From Branchiostoma lanceolatum (taxonomy: Eukaryota > Chordata > Leptocardii > Amphioxiformes > Branchiostomatidae), in assembly GCF_035083965.1 (NCBI RefSeq), contig NC_089726.1:18915501-18979500 (forward strand): a DNA stretch of 64,000 nucleotides, written 5' to 3'. A program made the position numbers and the translations under genes. Numbering within the stretch: the stretch's first letter is position 1; each line of letters opens with the position of its first letter. Shown here one piece after another: positions 1-11,289 of this stretch. The notes below the pieces were generated by a model. The model was not told the DNA's origin, searched no databases, and saw nothing but the letters and a program-made list of their open reading frames with translations.

Positions 1-167
1 GGAATCGACGTCCACAATTTCCGTGCCGAAGATCACCATGACTTGTGCCACCCCCCTCCCCCCACGGGCTACTCCGTCCACTACCCCGCCCCCCTCCGAT
101 GGAGGACTCAGACTATTTGTCAGTGACATTGAGAGAGTCGGAGGGGTCGTTAACAGATGAAATGTAA
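1..167 (+). CDS. Possible 3' end of a gene entering from the left
   Basis: Two frames are open from the first base: frame 1 to TGA at 124-126 and frame 2 to TGA at 158-160. Frame 3 opens after a stop at 39-41 and ends in an acidic, protein-like tail (MEDSDYLSVTLRESEG, ATG at 99) before TAA at 165-167. Frame 1 looks protein-like before the C-rich runs near 51-62 and 88-93, and frame 3 looks protein-like after them, so an indel in a poly-C run is possible. I recognise no family. A non-coding explanation is equally possible. Confidence 0.25.
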
Positions 168-1485
168 TGTTACATCCACAAGTCAATGTCACATGTATAC
201 GGTTTGCTTCTTTCCAGTACATAAACATGTTATGTCAATGTTTGAACTTCTGATGTGTAAATTGTTCTACCATTGTTCCTGGTCAAAACTTCGACTTGAC
301 GGACCAAGATAGATTTTTTTTTTGGTTGGGTGAAAAATGAATAGAAACATTCAAAACTGTGCAATTGGTTTGACGAAAAATTGACGATAGCAGCAAAAGA
401 AAGTCGTCAGAAGGAAAAGCGGGGAACAAAATATAGTCGAGACGGGGGATGATACAAACTTCCAACCGGTCATCGTTTAAGTGAGGAGGTTTTATATAGA
501 ACCTCCTTGGTTCAAGGCACTATTTCGTCTCTTGAAGTGAGCAAAGAGGTTTTGTATAGAACCTTTCTATATAAAACCTCCTTGAAGTGAGCAAGCCATC
601 CTGTTTGAAAATTTGGTTAGCCATCTTTGTTTTCGAGAAAATCGAAGCTTATCCATAACAAAAGAAATCAATGTTACTTTGAGACTTTAAAAACTTGCTA
701 TCCTCGGCCCCCTTCTCTCTTCTTGGTCTATCAACATCGAAGGTTGATCAACTGTGTCTAATTAATGTACTGTTGTAAGATATCGTTCGAGTTTAGAACT
801 ACTTTGGAAATACTTAGTTCTGAATGGAAAACACATAGGATATAATTTTGATGAGCTCTTGTGTTTTCATTGGCAAATTATGTAAAGTTATTTTCATGTT
901 TCTGCTTCAATGATGTATTGATTAAAAATGTTTTTCGCTTGTACGTGTGCTGTTGTGTCATCTGATTTTGTGTGCGTTTTATATGAGACGAGGGAAAGAC
1001 GGTATGGGTTTGAGAACTTTCTATGTTCCCATGGTTAAGGTTATTTGTTCAATTATAGTTGAAATTTTCTAACGTTTCATAGTCTTGAAAAAGGTCGACC
1101 ACAATTATTTTAATAGTCTTCTTTCATTGGAATATATATAGTACAAAGAAACCAACAATTGACATACTTGCCGAAGATCAAAGATATCTTCTATTGTTAG
1201 TTTATTAGGATTATTTCATTCCAAACGCCTCATTTGAAAAAAAAAAAAATCAATAGCGGCTTTCCTCGTCAGTCCGACATTCGGTAACTGGCGATTCGAC
1301 GTCTCGAGGCATAGTTTGGTCATATATTTTGGCAAGGATGGTGGAAAATGACAGCCATTCGTTCACAAATTGGATAATATATGTACTTGTTTACCTCCGT
1401 GATCTAAAGGTGGCTATAGGATTCCCCCAAAAGAAGGGACAATAACAGCCGCGTACAAAACCATCTAGGGCAACATAGTGGACGT
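168..1485. other. Anonymous AT-rich DNA with one small foldback
   Basis: I see no supported gene. The stretch holds the small inverted repeat at 484-582 and several A or T runs, for example near 1239-1250. It may be the 3' untranslated region and flank of the gene that enters from the left. Confidence 0.4.
484..594. repeat. Small inverted repeat with nested direct repeats
   Basis: The 17-bp arm at 484-500 (aggaggttttatataga) is the reverse complement of 566-582. A 14-bp direct repeat (cttgaagtgagcaa) lies at 531-544 and 581-594. It could form a short hairpin, or be the remains of a small foldback element. Confidence 0.6.
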
Positions 1486-1704
1486 CAGATCATCAAACAT
1501 TTGGAGATAGACGATTATAAGATCGTTCTGACACTTGAAGAAGATATGGAAGCAAAAGCACCTTATGCATCACAAGTTACAGCTATAAGCGTCTCCCTAT
1601 CTTTTGTCTGCTTGTTAATGATAGCGTTAATCATGTCTGCTTTCCAGTTCAAGTCCCTTCTGCAACTTGCTGCGGTACAAGGACGCCACTCAGCGGATTG
1701 AACT
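1486..1704 (+). CDS. Weak candidate exon with one hydrophobic segment
   Basis: An open frame runs to TGA at 1699-1701. A possible acceptor (gtcag before 1489) precedes an acidic stretch, IDDYKIVLTLEEDMEAK, then a hydrophobic stretch of about 22 residues that could be one membrane span, then a short basic tail. There is no ATG at its start, so it would have to be a terminal exon. I recognise no family and the frame could be open by chance. Confidence 0.15.
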
Positions 1705-2607
1705 AGAACTGCAACTAAAGGTGGCCACTTTGTTATGTCAAGGCTGATTGGTCCGATAGAATGAATTGACCAATCAGTGCAGGCTAATGTTATATACAAT
1801 CAGACCATATACAAGATAGTATATAGCACCATAGTTGAGTATGAAATGATGAGAGAGACACCAATTTTCAATTAATTTAGTTCTTTGTTCAGATGATATC
1901 CCATACTTTTGGTCACAACAATTGCACTTATAATAAAATGCGAGGTAGGTACAACATCATCATGAAAAATCCCAGTAAAGGAAATAAATTTTTCATAATT
2001 TGTGCAAGAATGACTGTTCATAATGATATACAGAATTACTACAGGTGGGTAACACCATGTATCACAATTATTAAGCACTTGCATTTCCTACTCATTGATT
2101 TGTCAATAATCTCTATTTTGAGATAGTAGCATTATGTTATAAAATGACTATCATTAGTTAGCCTTAGAATTAATCATGGATTCCTTTGTTGGTCATAAAA
2201 TATCCTTTCTGATTTTTTTTAGTATCATAAATGCATGATACCATTATTTGCATGTCTATATCTGTAAAACATTTTGGAAATACTGTAATTCTTTATCTAT
2301 TAACGGTAACTTATTTCTAGCTACTTTAACGGTCACTAGTCAACTGCTAAAATTTCATCATTTGCAAATATTTGATCACTAACATTTGAGGCAGTGATGT
2401 CTGTTCCCACTGTTGAAATTAAATACAGTGAACTAGTCTCTTTTTCTCCCAACCGCTAAAATTACCAACCGCAATATTAAATAGATTTACAGTATCACTC
2501 CTGATCATGAAATAGAATTTCTTCCGAAATAGTTACACATCCACCGTTAGTATAGTCATATTGTAAAATTGCACTCATAGCTTTCTATCACCTCCATATT
2601 ATGTCTT
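1705..2607. other. No gene seen; AT-rich intergenic DNA
   Basis: The short open frames here lie on both strands with no splice logic or recognisable protein. Nothing else stands out. Confidence 0.4.
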
Positions 2608-2847
2608 AAGCCCCCCTCTCACTGGCCCGCAGCATGCTGGCGGTGTCCCTGTGGCCAATCAAATTGACAAAGCACTAAACGAATTTCATCGACAAAAACG
2701 AATTTTTCAAAGCTTTGTGTGTTTTGTTGTCGTTTGGGCCATACGTTTTGAATGATATTCCCATTATAAAGTCACGGGTAACACACATCCAGTTAAGAAT
2801 GCACCGACATGGCCAGCATGCCGCGGGTCCAGTGAGAGGGAGGCTTT
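2608..2847. mobile_element. MITE with inverted ends of about 35 bp
   Basis: The left end (aagcccccctctcactgg, about 2608-2640) is matched in inverted orientation by the right end at about 2811-2847 (ccagtgagagggaggctt). The element is about 240 bp and has no coding capacity. A lone copy of the same end occurs at 62717-62752. The right end lies 18 bp beyond the stop codon of the EBP-like exon at 2865-3219, so it would form that exon's 3' untranslated region. Confidence 0.75.
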
Positions 2848-2864
2848 ACACACAACAGGTAGAA

Positions 2865-3219
2865 TTACTTGGACTTCTTATTTTTACCAGCGCCAGTTTT
2901 ATCTAACGCAGACTGAGCCTGACTGACTTTACCACAGGCCTGAACCATCAGACAGAATGGAATGACGATCCAAAAGCTGTTCAGGAACATGAAATAGAAC
3001 CAGAAGTACAGTGGATGCCACATGGGACCGTGTACGAAGCCGTCCTTGTATTCTATAGTGTAATACAGGATGTCTCCGTAGAGCTGTCCAGTGGACACAA
3101 GGAGTTGGAGGAGGTAGCGGGAGGGCTTGTTCTCAAGGATGGACCAGGCCGCAAGGAAGGATCCTGGGCCCTCCAGGAACGCTGTGATGCTCTCCATGAC
3201 AACGGTGAAGTTGTCGGCA
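2865..3219 (-). CDS. Orphan EBP-like last exon (sterol delta8-delta7 isomerase C-terminal half)
   Basis: The minus strand reads from an acceptor (ccttatccag, exon base 3219) through SADNFTVVMESIT to a Lys-rich end and a stop at 2865. It is collinear with exon 4 of the complete EBP gene at 13786-17455, has the same entry phase and nearly the same length (355 versus 352 nt), and is intact though clearly diverged. It keeps the Glu and Thr equivalent to E122 and T125 of EBP, the YFWFYF core and the later Trp. I could not find exons 1-3 between here and 13.7 kb. It is either an alternative last exon of EBP, with the TPR gene nested in the intron, or a fragment of a second EBP copy. No AATAAA signal is evident just downstream. 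Confidence 0.75.
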
Positions 3220-3229
3220 CTGGATAAGG

Positions 3230-4800
3230 TAAGATTGATACAGGTAAGTATTTGGATTCATCATGGAGCAATACAAATACATAGATTTGAATTATAAGGG
3301 TCCGAAATATATCAGCATTTCAGTATGGTTGGTGAAATTAGCTGTCTTGTCCGATCGACGGAAGTCATGACATGCAGTAAAACATCAAACTGCTTGAATG
3401 TACTTTCATCAATTTCTGCTATGGGGCGCAACCCCACGCAGACACATGTACAGTCAGACTGTTTTTTTCCACCCCAAAATCGAACCGGACAGCTGTTTCC
3501 GCCGATCGGATCGGACAGCTAATTCCACCAACCCATTTCAGCACAATTTATGTTGTTTCTGATAAGAAAAAAAAGGAGTAGGCAATTGCAAATTCAATAA
3601 CCAAGAAATTGAATTGGTGTGTCCTACTTGGACAGTATTATGGTGGGCTGCGTTAAAAAAATGGAAAAAAACAAACATAACTTCACTTTGAAGGATTAGC
3701 CACAATCCTACGGTTCTCAAATCTTACATGCCTCTACTATGGGAAAAGGACCCACAGAACAGATCAAACTCAGTAATCAATGATGTACATGTAAGCATGT
3801 GATAAGTGACCTTTACCCTAGTCAAGTGTTTACGTATACAGTGGCAGTCATAAAATGTTCTGCTGACTTAGGACTGTCACAGTATTGTCTGTGTCCTAGC
3901 CATGACGCAGGAAAAATCCTAACTTAAACAGTTAAACAGTAATTATAAGGAATTCCAGAGAACTGCAGTTGCCAGACTACCACTAGTACTCTTTTGATGG
4001 AGAAACAGGCAAGTTTATACCAAGGCAGGTGACCTAGAGTTAGATACTATTCTATTGAGCCATCTGAAATTGTCTTCACTTCATTAACATATATTCAGAG
4101 TTTTGGCATAAAACCTAGTTCTACCAGATCTTTCTTTAGTCACTGACGAAAGATAGCGGATGCTGTCTGAAACGTCTGACTGTTTCAAAATTTTATCCAG
4201 TTGCTTGAGTAACTATTTTTGGCGTATATATATAAATATGGCGCTTGTGATTTCTTTTGGCTTGCTTAAATACCTCAAGGCAAAAACGTTTTCAGGGTAA
4301 GAAGGTTGAAAACAGTTAATCAATTCTATGATTGATTTCACTATAATAGAAGATGTTTTCATGCCAATTTGTGTTGACACACAAATGCACCTATGGTTAA
4401 ATATTATAAGGTAATCAATCAATCTGGTCTGAATCTCTCTCCATTTCCAATTATTCCATGACCACATTTTTGGCACTTTCAGCAAGTGTATCTGAAAACA
4501 AAAGTTTGTTACTGCAATTTAAAAAAAAAAAATGATATCATAGTAGTTAACAAATATATAGATGATACATTTACCCTAACACTAACAAATGATACCTATG
4601 CCCAAAGTAATGAATCTCTCCTGAGGTACTAGACAAGTGTTATCGTCCTTTGTTATTTGGTCACTGACTTCTCTCTCTTTCAGTCTTTGCAGTCCCAAAG
4701 GATGAATAGTGATCATAAAATTGATGGGGCTGAGTTGCAAGGGTCTGGAGCAGCTACCTTTCTGCACGCACTAACTCAGGTGACCTCAATACCACAGTCA
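3230..4800. other. Spacer between the EBP-like exon and the TPR gene
   Basis: Minus-strand EBP exons 1-3 were looked for here and not found. At about 3590-3630 there is a one-sided copy of the end of the foldback at 7154-7318 (aaccaagaaattgaattggt). The rest is anonymous. Confidence 0.4.
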
Positions 4801-4810
4801 CCTAGGACAA

Positions 4811-7800
4811 ATGATATTCTTTGATGACTTATCACAAAATAAAAACAGAAATATGTCAGATATAAATGGGGCAAGCCTAGCAGACAAGTTACAAGACTTG
4901 CACTTGTTGGTTGATAGTCAAAATAGTCAAGAAGTCGCATATGGGCAAGCACTGAGAGAAGCCATTGTTGGAATGGATCGCTGTATGGAGGTAGAGGTCC
5001 TAAAATGTCTTGGAGACCTGCATCTTCAAAAAGGAAAGCTTAGTAAAGAATCAGCTGAGTTTGACAAGGCTTCTGCCTTGTATGCTGCTGCCTTGTTTTG
5101 CTGTACAGTTTCAGACATGGGAGATACACTTAGTCTAGTACTTGAACATCGCATTGGCTACATGGAGAAACTCTCCATACAACTGCTGAAAGGGTACACT
5201 CCACAGTACGAGTGGTTGTCACCAAACTACTGGGGTACTGTTGACAGCAATGTCACAAGAGTGGCAGAAATTTTAGAAAAATTAGATAGAAGTGCCAGAA
5301 AATCTTCATTTGAGGAGACTTACACAGAAACGTTAGTGATGGCCGTGGCAAACGGTGATGCGTTCTTAGAGCTTGAGGTTCTAAAATCACTTGGAGATTT
5401 CTACCTCGAGAAAGGCCGGAAAACCCCTGACATATCCCAGTTCTCCAAGGCAGCTGCCATGTACTACAGGGCTCTGGCAAAATCTGAGGACCTGGCCCGG
5501 CCTGACATAGAACGGATTCTTCACCATCGTATCTTGTATGCAGAAAAGATCAGGGAAGAATTGAAAAGGGTAAGTTTATGTTGGGTGAGTTTATATGACT
5601 TCATTGTCGACATTCAAATTTCCATCTTTTTGCATTTGATTCCCTGACCCTAATTACAAAAAAGAAATGTTTTGCTCATTGCATAATTAATGATGCAAAT
5701 GGCTATTAATTCATAATGTACATGTGTGTTAGTGTGACTCAAAATCACCAACAGGCCAATGAATCACCAATTTCAACACAAAATCTTAAAATTCATTTGA
5801 TGATATCAACATTGGGTAGTTAAAGGCAAAAGGTAGCTTGTTGAATGCAAAAAGTTCTTAGTCTAGTAAATGCACACATGTTATGTAAATGTGCGAAAAG
5901 CAAGATATGCCGTTAATTAGCTATGTCATGTAAAAACTTAGCTGTCTTTGATATTACTTGTTCAATCAATGTCAGTGTTTAAAGATATATCAGGATGGTA
6001 AGAGCACAGACTGCTGTGTGGCATATAAAAGAATGACAAATGTTGATTAAATCCCGTCATACAGAGACCATCAAGAAACAAGTCAAGAATGAGACAAGGA
6101 AGATCAAATGTGGGGCACAAGTTGAGGAACACCACAAGCACAAATGTTGTCCAGGACCATCATCTCCATCCAGGCACACCAAGGTGGGAAAAATATCTTT
6201 CCTTTTTCAAAATGTAAAATCTAATACTAGTAGCCTCTTTCATGGGCTACAACCAATAGGCTATTTTTGGACACGACTTTGTTCCAACACCCCCTAACTC
6301 TAACCGTAACATACTGGCGTCAGAACTTTATACGGGTGTTGAAACGCACCGGCATAGAAATGCAGGGGTGGCGGAATGTAGGAACATAGTGGTGTAGGAA
6401 CATAGGACGTCCAAAATGTAGGAGCATTATTAGTAAGGGCGTAATCTATATCTGCTATTGGCCATCCATACCACACTTTTGTGAGCAGACACATTTTCAC
6501 AAAGTGGACAAAAGAGAATGCTGAGGGTCTGTCAGTTATTTAATACCAATGGAATGCTACCAGTGTAACATTAATACTGCCTTAATCATAATTTGATAAT
6601 TTGCATTTTACAGCAAAGCAAAAGCACCAGTATTGACCAGTGTAGCGACTGGAAGACTTGAAGAAGACCCCATGGACAGGTGAGTGATGTCTTACTGAAG
6701 TGCCAATAACTTTTAACCTTCTCCCTACTACCTAATTATAACCGTGTAACCAATAGATAATTGGTAGCCAAATGCCTAACTTCAGTGTGCTAAAGGTAAA
6801 AATACAACATATTATATATATGTATTAGCTATTGACTTGATCTTTGATATGGACAAGAAGTTTATAATTCTTATATGTGATACATGTTCATTTATGCTAA
6901 TGACAGTCTCTGTACAGTAACACAAAGCCCTGCCTTTAATTCAAAGTCAGTACACGGACTGCCTTAAGGAAGGTGAATCCTCCCTTGCCATGGCAGACCT
7001 GGACTCAGCAGAGCAGCACTTTGCAGCCGCACTCAAGATGGTACATGTAAGAGGTAAGGGGAAACTCAAGTGAAAATTATGTGATGCATAAATCTGAATT
7101 CAAATATGATGATGATGACACAGCCATTCTAATCTTTCTTCTTAATTCAATCTTAGGCTGCACCAATTCAATTTCTTGGTTAACGGATTTCTATTTTCCC
7201 AAAAAAAAAAAAAAATTTGAAAAAAAAAATCATGAAAACAGAAGAAGGCTTTTTTTATCTAAAAGTTTTTTTGGAAAATAAAAATCCGTTAACCAAGAAA
7301 TTAAATTGGTGTGGCCTTACTCTATGAAAAATATAATTAACAGATTATAAAGAAATCATACATGATTGTTGTTCATGGCCCTTTAAAATTAAAAAAAGGG
7401 TTGTATCACAGGCTGGTTACTAATAAGTATATAGAACACAAGATCTAGACTTTTGGAGTTGTCTGGAAATTTACCCTGTAGCTTTATTTTCCCCGGTAAA
7501 TTTGAATGAAGAAAGATGTGTTTACACATGTACACCAGAATAGTAATTTTAACACAAGGGAGAAATGCACAACATCAAATTTCTTCCTAGATTCCTCAGT
7601 CCAGCAGTACCAGAGAGAGGTGAAGCCCCTGTGCAAGTTGGGGGATGTCTACAGGAAACGAGGTCAACAGACAGGAGATGGGGGAGACTTTGTCAAAGCA
7701 GCAGCACTCTACAATGCTGCAAAAGCCAGATCAAAGGATGAAGTTCTCAATAGTAAAATAGTGACAGCTATCAAAGAAGTAGAGAAGACATTTCTCAAAT

Positions 7801-10799
7801 ACACCTTAGACATTCATTGCAATGTGATTAAAGATGGTACAGAACCACACAAGAAACAGTTGAAGGAGATGCGGGACCAGATCAAGCTAGAGATGGAAAC
7901 CATTGACCAGCAGCTGGATCCCTATGCATATGATCAGGAAAACCCATGTGTCAAAGAGATAGAGACAAAACGAGCTCAGGCTGTCAGGCATATGTTTGAG
8001 AACATTGTGAAACAAAGGAAGGAGTTCATCAGCCAGCTTGTAGAGGAGTGTATCGGGTTGATGGGTCCACCACCTTGTAAGTATGCCCTGATAGGTTTGG
8101 GTTCACAGGCCACGGGACTGGTAACTCCATACTCAGACTTGGAGTTTGCCATCTTGGTAGAAGAAGCAAGTGAAGAATATCTTGTGTATTTCCGCAACCT
8201 TACTAACTACTTACATCTCAAGGTGGTCAGTCTTGGAGAAACCATTCTCCCAGCAATGGGAATAAGATGTCTAAATGACTTCCACTCTGAGAATCCGCTC
8301 GACAACTGGTATTATGACTCGGTTACACCACGTGGGTTTGCATTTGATGGCTCCATGCCAAAGGCAAGCAAGACTCCACTGGGTAGGCAAGGAACTATGA
8401 ATGAACCACCCAGTGAACTCATCTGCACCCCAGAAAAGATGGTTGCAAAACTACTAGATGATGTAACATTCTACTTGAAGGAGGGATATCACCTTGCCAC
8501 TATCTTAAGAAATCCGTGCCTGATAGCAGGGGACAAACACTTGTTAGACACGTACATGGCTATCACAATAAAGACATTGCAAGCTGATGGAAGTAGAATG
8601 GCTATACAACTGGCACAGGAGACATTCAAGGATGACATCAAACGGCACTGCAAAAATGATGAAACAATCACAGCAAGGATGATGGATGTAAAGAAAGAAC
8701 TCTATCGCTTTCCAGCTGTAGCAGTGGACTGTCTAGCCCTTTCTTCCAGAATCACTGCTACTACAGTTTGGAGGGCAATAGAAGAAATGGAAAAACAACA
8801 AGTTCTCAGTCCCGACAATGCACACCACCTGACAGTGCTCACTAGCATTTCAGCAGAACTTAGGCTCAGAACCTACATTGCAAATGGTGGACAGAGGGAA
8901 ACTTTGTCAGCTTTGGCTTCAATGGAAACAGAACCACCTGGTCAGGAATCATCTCCACAGAAAGATGAGGAATTACAATCAAATGCTCTGGAACATGTTT
9001 TTTACATACCAAATGTCAAACAGCTTTTCAGGTACTACTATACAGCAGTGCCTCTCAAAAGTGTTTTGTCCAAATGGTCTGGGAAGATGCCAGTTCTATG
9101 TTCTTCCTCTGATTTCTATGACAGTTCTCCTTTTACACAAGGAATTATGTACTTCGAGCTATGCAAATACAGACTAGCTATCAGTTACTTCAATGAGGCC
9201 TGTAACCTGACGAAAGTGGTAAACACTGAGAAGGTTTTTGTACTCTACAATTATCTTGGACAAGCCTGGAGGAAGGTGGATAAATACCGAAAAGCTATCT
9301 GCATCCTCGAAGAGGTATTACAGATGTACAGAAGTATCTATGGTCAGAGTGCAGTGCATTATCACATTGCCCAGTCACTCAACAGCTTGGGGCAAGCGTG
9401 GGGTGACTTGGGTGATCAAAAGAGAGCTATCAGCTATCTTGAAGAGGCATTACAGATGTATAGGAGTTTATGTAGTCCAAACACACCACATGCAGACATT
9501 GCCATGCCACTCAACAACATGGGAATAGCTTGGCACCATCTGGGTGATAGCAGGAAAGCAATCAGCTATTACCAACAAGCACTAAATATTTACAGAGGTA
9601 TCAATGGTCAGAGCACACCATATCCTGGCATGGCCACCATACTTAACAACATGGGCAGTGAATGGCACTCAATGGGTGATCACAGAAAAGCAATCAGCTG
9701 CCATGAAGAGGCACTACAGATGTGCAGGAGAATCTATGGCCCGAGTGCAGCACATCCTGACATTGCTGACTCACTAAACAATCTGGGGGTAGACTGGCAG
9801 AATTTTGGTGATTTCAAAAAAGCCATCAGCTACTATGATTTGGCACTTAAAATGTTTAGGATTGTCCATGGTCAGAGTGCAGTACATCGTGACATTGTCG
9901 GGTTATACACCAACGTGGGGTCAATCTGGCAGCAACTGGGTGATTACAAAAAAGCCATTAGCTACTACGAACAGGCACTGCAGATGATGCAGTGTATCTA
10001 TAATCCAGGCACCGCACATGCCTCCATAGCTACTACACTTAACAACATGGGCATGGCCTGGTATGCATATGGTGATGATAGCAAAGCTATGAACTACATG
10101 GTGAAGGCATCACAGATGTTCAGAAGTATCTATGGTCCAACTGCCGTGCATTCTGACATTGCCATGTCACTTCAGAACATGGGGACAATTTGGCAGAATC
10201 TGGGCAACTACCGAAAAGCAAAAAACTATGCTGAGGAGGCACTACATATGTACAAGAGTATCTATGGTCAAAGTACATCACATACTGACATTGCTGGCTC
10301 ACTCGTCAACTTGGGGATGGCCTGGTTTCATATAGGTGACTACAGGTCAGCCATCAGCTACAATGAACAGGCACTACAGATGTTCAAGAGTATCTATGGT
10401 CTTGGCACAGAACATTATGAAATTGCCAAATCTCTCAACAACATAGGGAAAGCTTGGCAGTGTCTGGGTGATTACAGAAAAGCAATCAATTACCACGAGC
10501 AGGCATTCCAGATGAACAGAAGTATATACGGTCAGGATAAGGCACATCCTGACACTGCTGACTCACTTAGATGCATCGGGGCTGCCTGGCATCATCTGGG
10601 TGATTCCAGGAAAGGAATCAGACACCTTCAACAAGCACTGCAAATGACGGAGCATATCTATGGTCATGGTACATCAGATTCTCGCATAATTGCCTCGGCT
10701 ATCAGTCAAATTGAACAGGAACTATTGATGAAGAGGAGTATCTTTGTCAGTGTACAACACATCCTGACGTTGGAAGGACATTTGCCAGACTTGCAGTAG
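4811..10799 (+). CDS. Nucleotidyltransferase-like / TPR repeat protein, five exons
   Basis: Exons are 4811-5569, 6065-6183, 6614-6679, 6947-7053 and 7591-10799. Every junction is GT-AG and phases match, giving 1419 residues. The start may instead be the in-frame ATG at 4853. The N-terminal part has three related TPR-like helical repeats ([42 protein letters not shown]). Around residues 514-542 lies [19 protein letters not shown], a nucleotidyltransferase signature with Gly-Ser followed by Asp533 and Glu535, like the DUF294/PII-uridylyltransferase N-terminal family. Residues of about 900-1384 form eleven TPRs of 44 residues each (consensus near [20 protein letters not shown]). TPRs bind protein partners; the NTase may be active or degenerate. 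Related proteins are, as I recall, numerous in amphioxus, but substrate and role are unknown. No signal peptide or membrane span is seen, so it is probably cytosolic. Confidence 0.88.
6240..6430. repeat. Low-complexity intronic repeat in the TPR gene
   Basis: This stretch of intron 2 has recurring gtaggaacata and related units and no coding potential. It resembles a decayed dispersed repeat, but I see no clear ends. Confidence 0.3.
7154..7318. mobile_element. Foldback MITE in intron 4 of the TPR gene
   Basis: Arms of about 42 bp at 7154-7195 and 7277-7318 are near-perfect reverse complements (accaattcaatttcttggtt against aaccaagaaattaaattggt). The centre is A-rich. A related single end lies near 3590-3630. 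The element is about 165 bp and non-coding. Confidence 0.8.
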
Positions 10800-10861
10800 A
10801 ATATTGCAGACTTGGTGACCATAGAGGGGCAAATTTATCATCTTCAGAGAATTCAGTGTGA

Positions 10862-10968
10862 GTGGAATGTAAATCTGTCCAGATATGCAACTTGTACTCT
10901 TCAGTACAAACCTGGTGTGTTATGCCTTGAGGAGGTTTACCAGGGATGCAATACAAACAACAAACAGT
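10862..10968 (+). mobile_element. SINE 3'-end fragment
   Basis: This stretch, including cttgtactcttcagtacaaa and a tail rich in aatacaaac, matches in inverted orientation the 3' end of the full-length SINE at 45725-46130. It lies about 60 bp beyond the TPR gene stop codon, so it is probably inside that gene's 3' untranslated region. Confidence 0.65.
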
Positions 10969-11289
10969 TATATATCAGTTTATCTCACAAGTTTCCTCAT
11001 ATTCATTCAGATTCATAATGAGTCTGCTTATTGAGTTATTCAGACCTTGACTGTCTTTGTCAATTCTCCATACATGTAACAAACATTATCTGTATAGAGA
11101 CATTTAGGCAGATATATAGGAAAAGTTAACTGTTGAGAGACAGTTTTAGGCAGATACATTAAATATATAGGATGCAATATACTTTTATTGACATTGGTAT
11201 TGAGAGAATGCATGAAAAAAGCTGGGGCAACAAAAGGCCACTTTGTTGTCTAATAGAATAAATCTCCAGTTAGTACAGCCAGTCAATAA
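10969..11289. other. Flank downstream of the TPR gene
   Basis: AT-rich sequence with no gene. An AATAAA-like hexamer near 11257 could be the TPR gene polyadenylation signal, but this is not certain. Confidence 0.35.
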
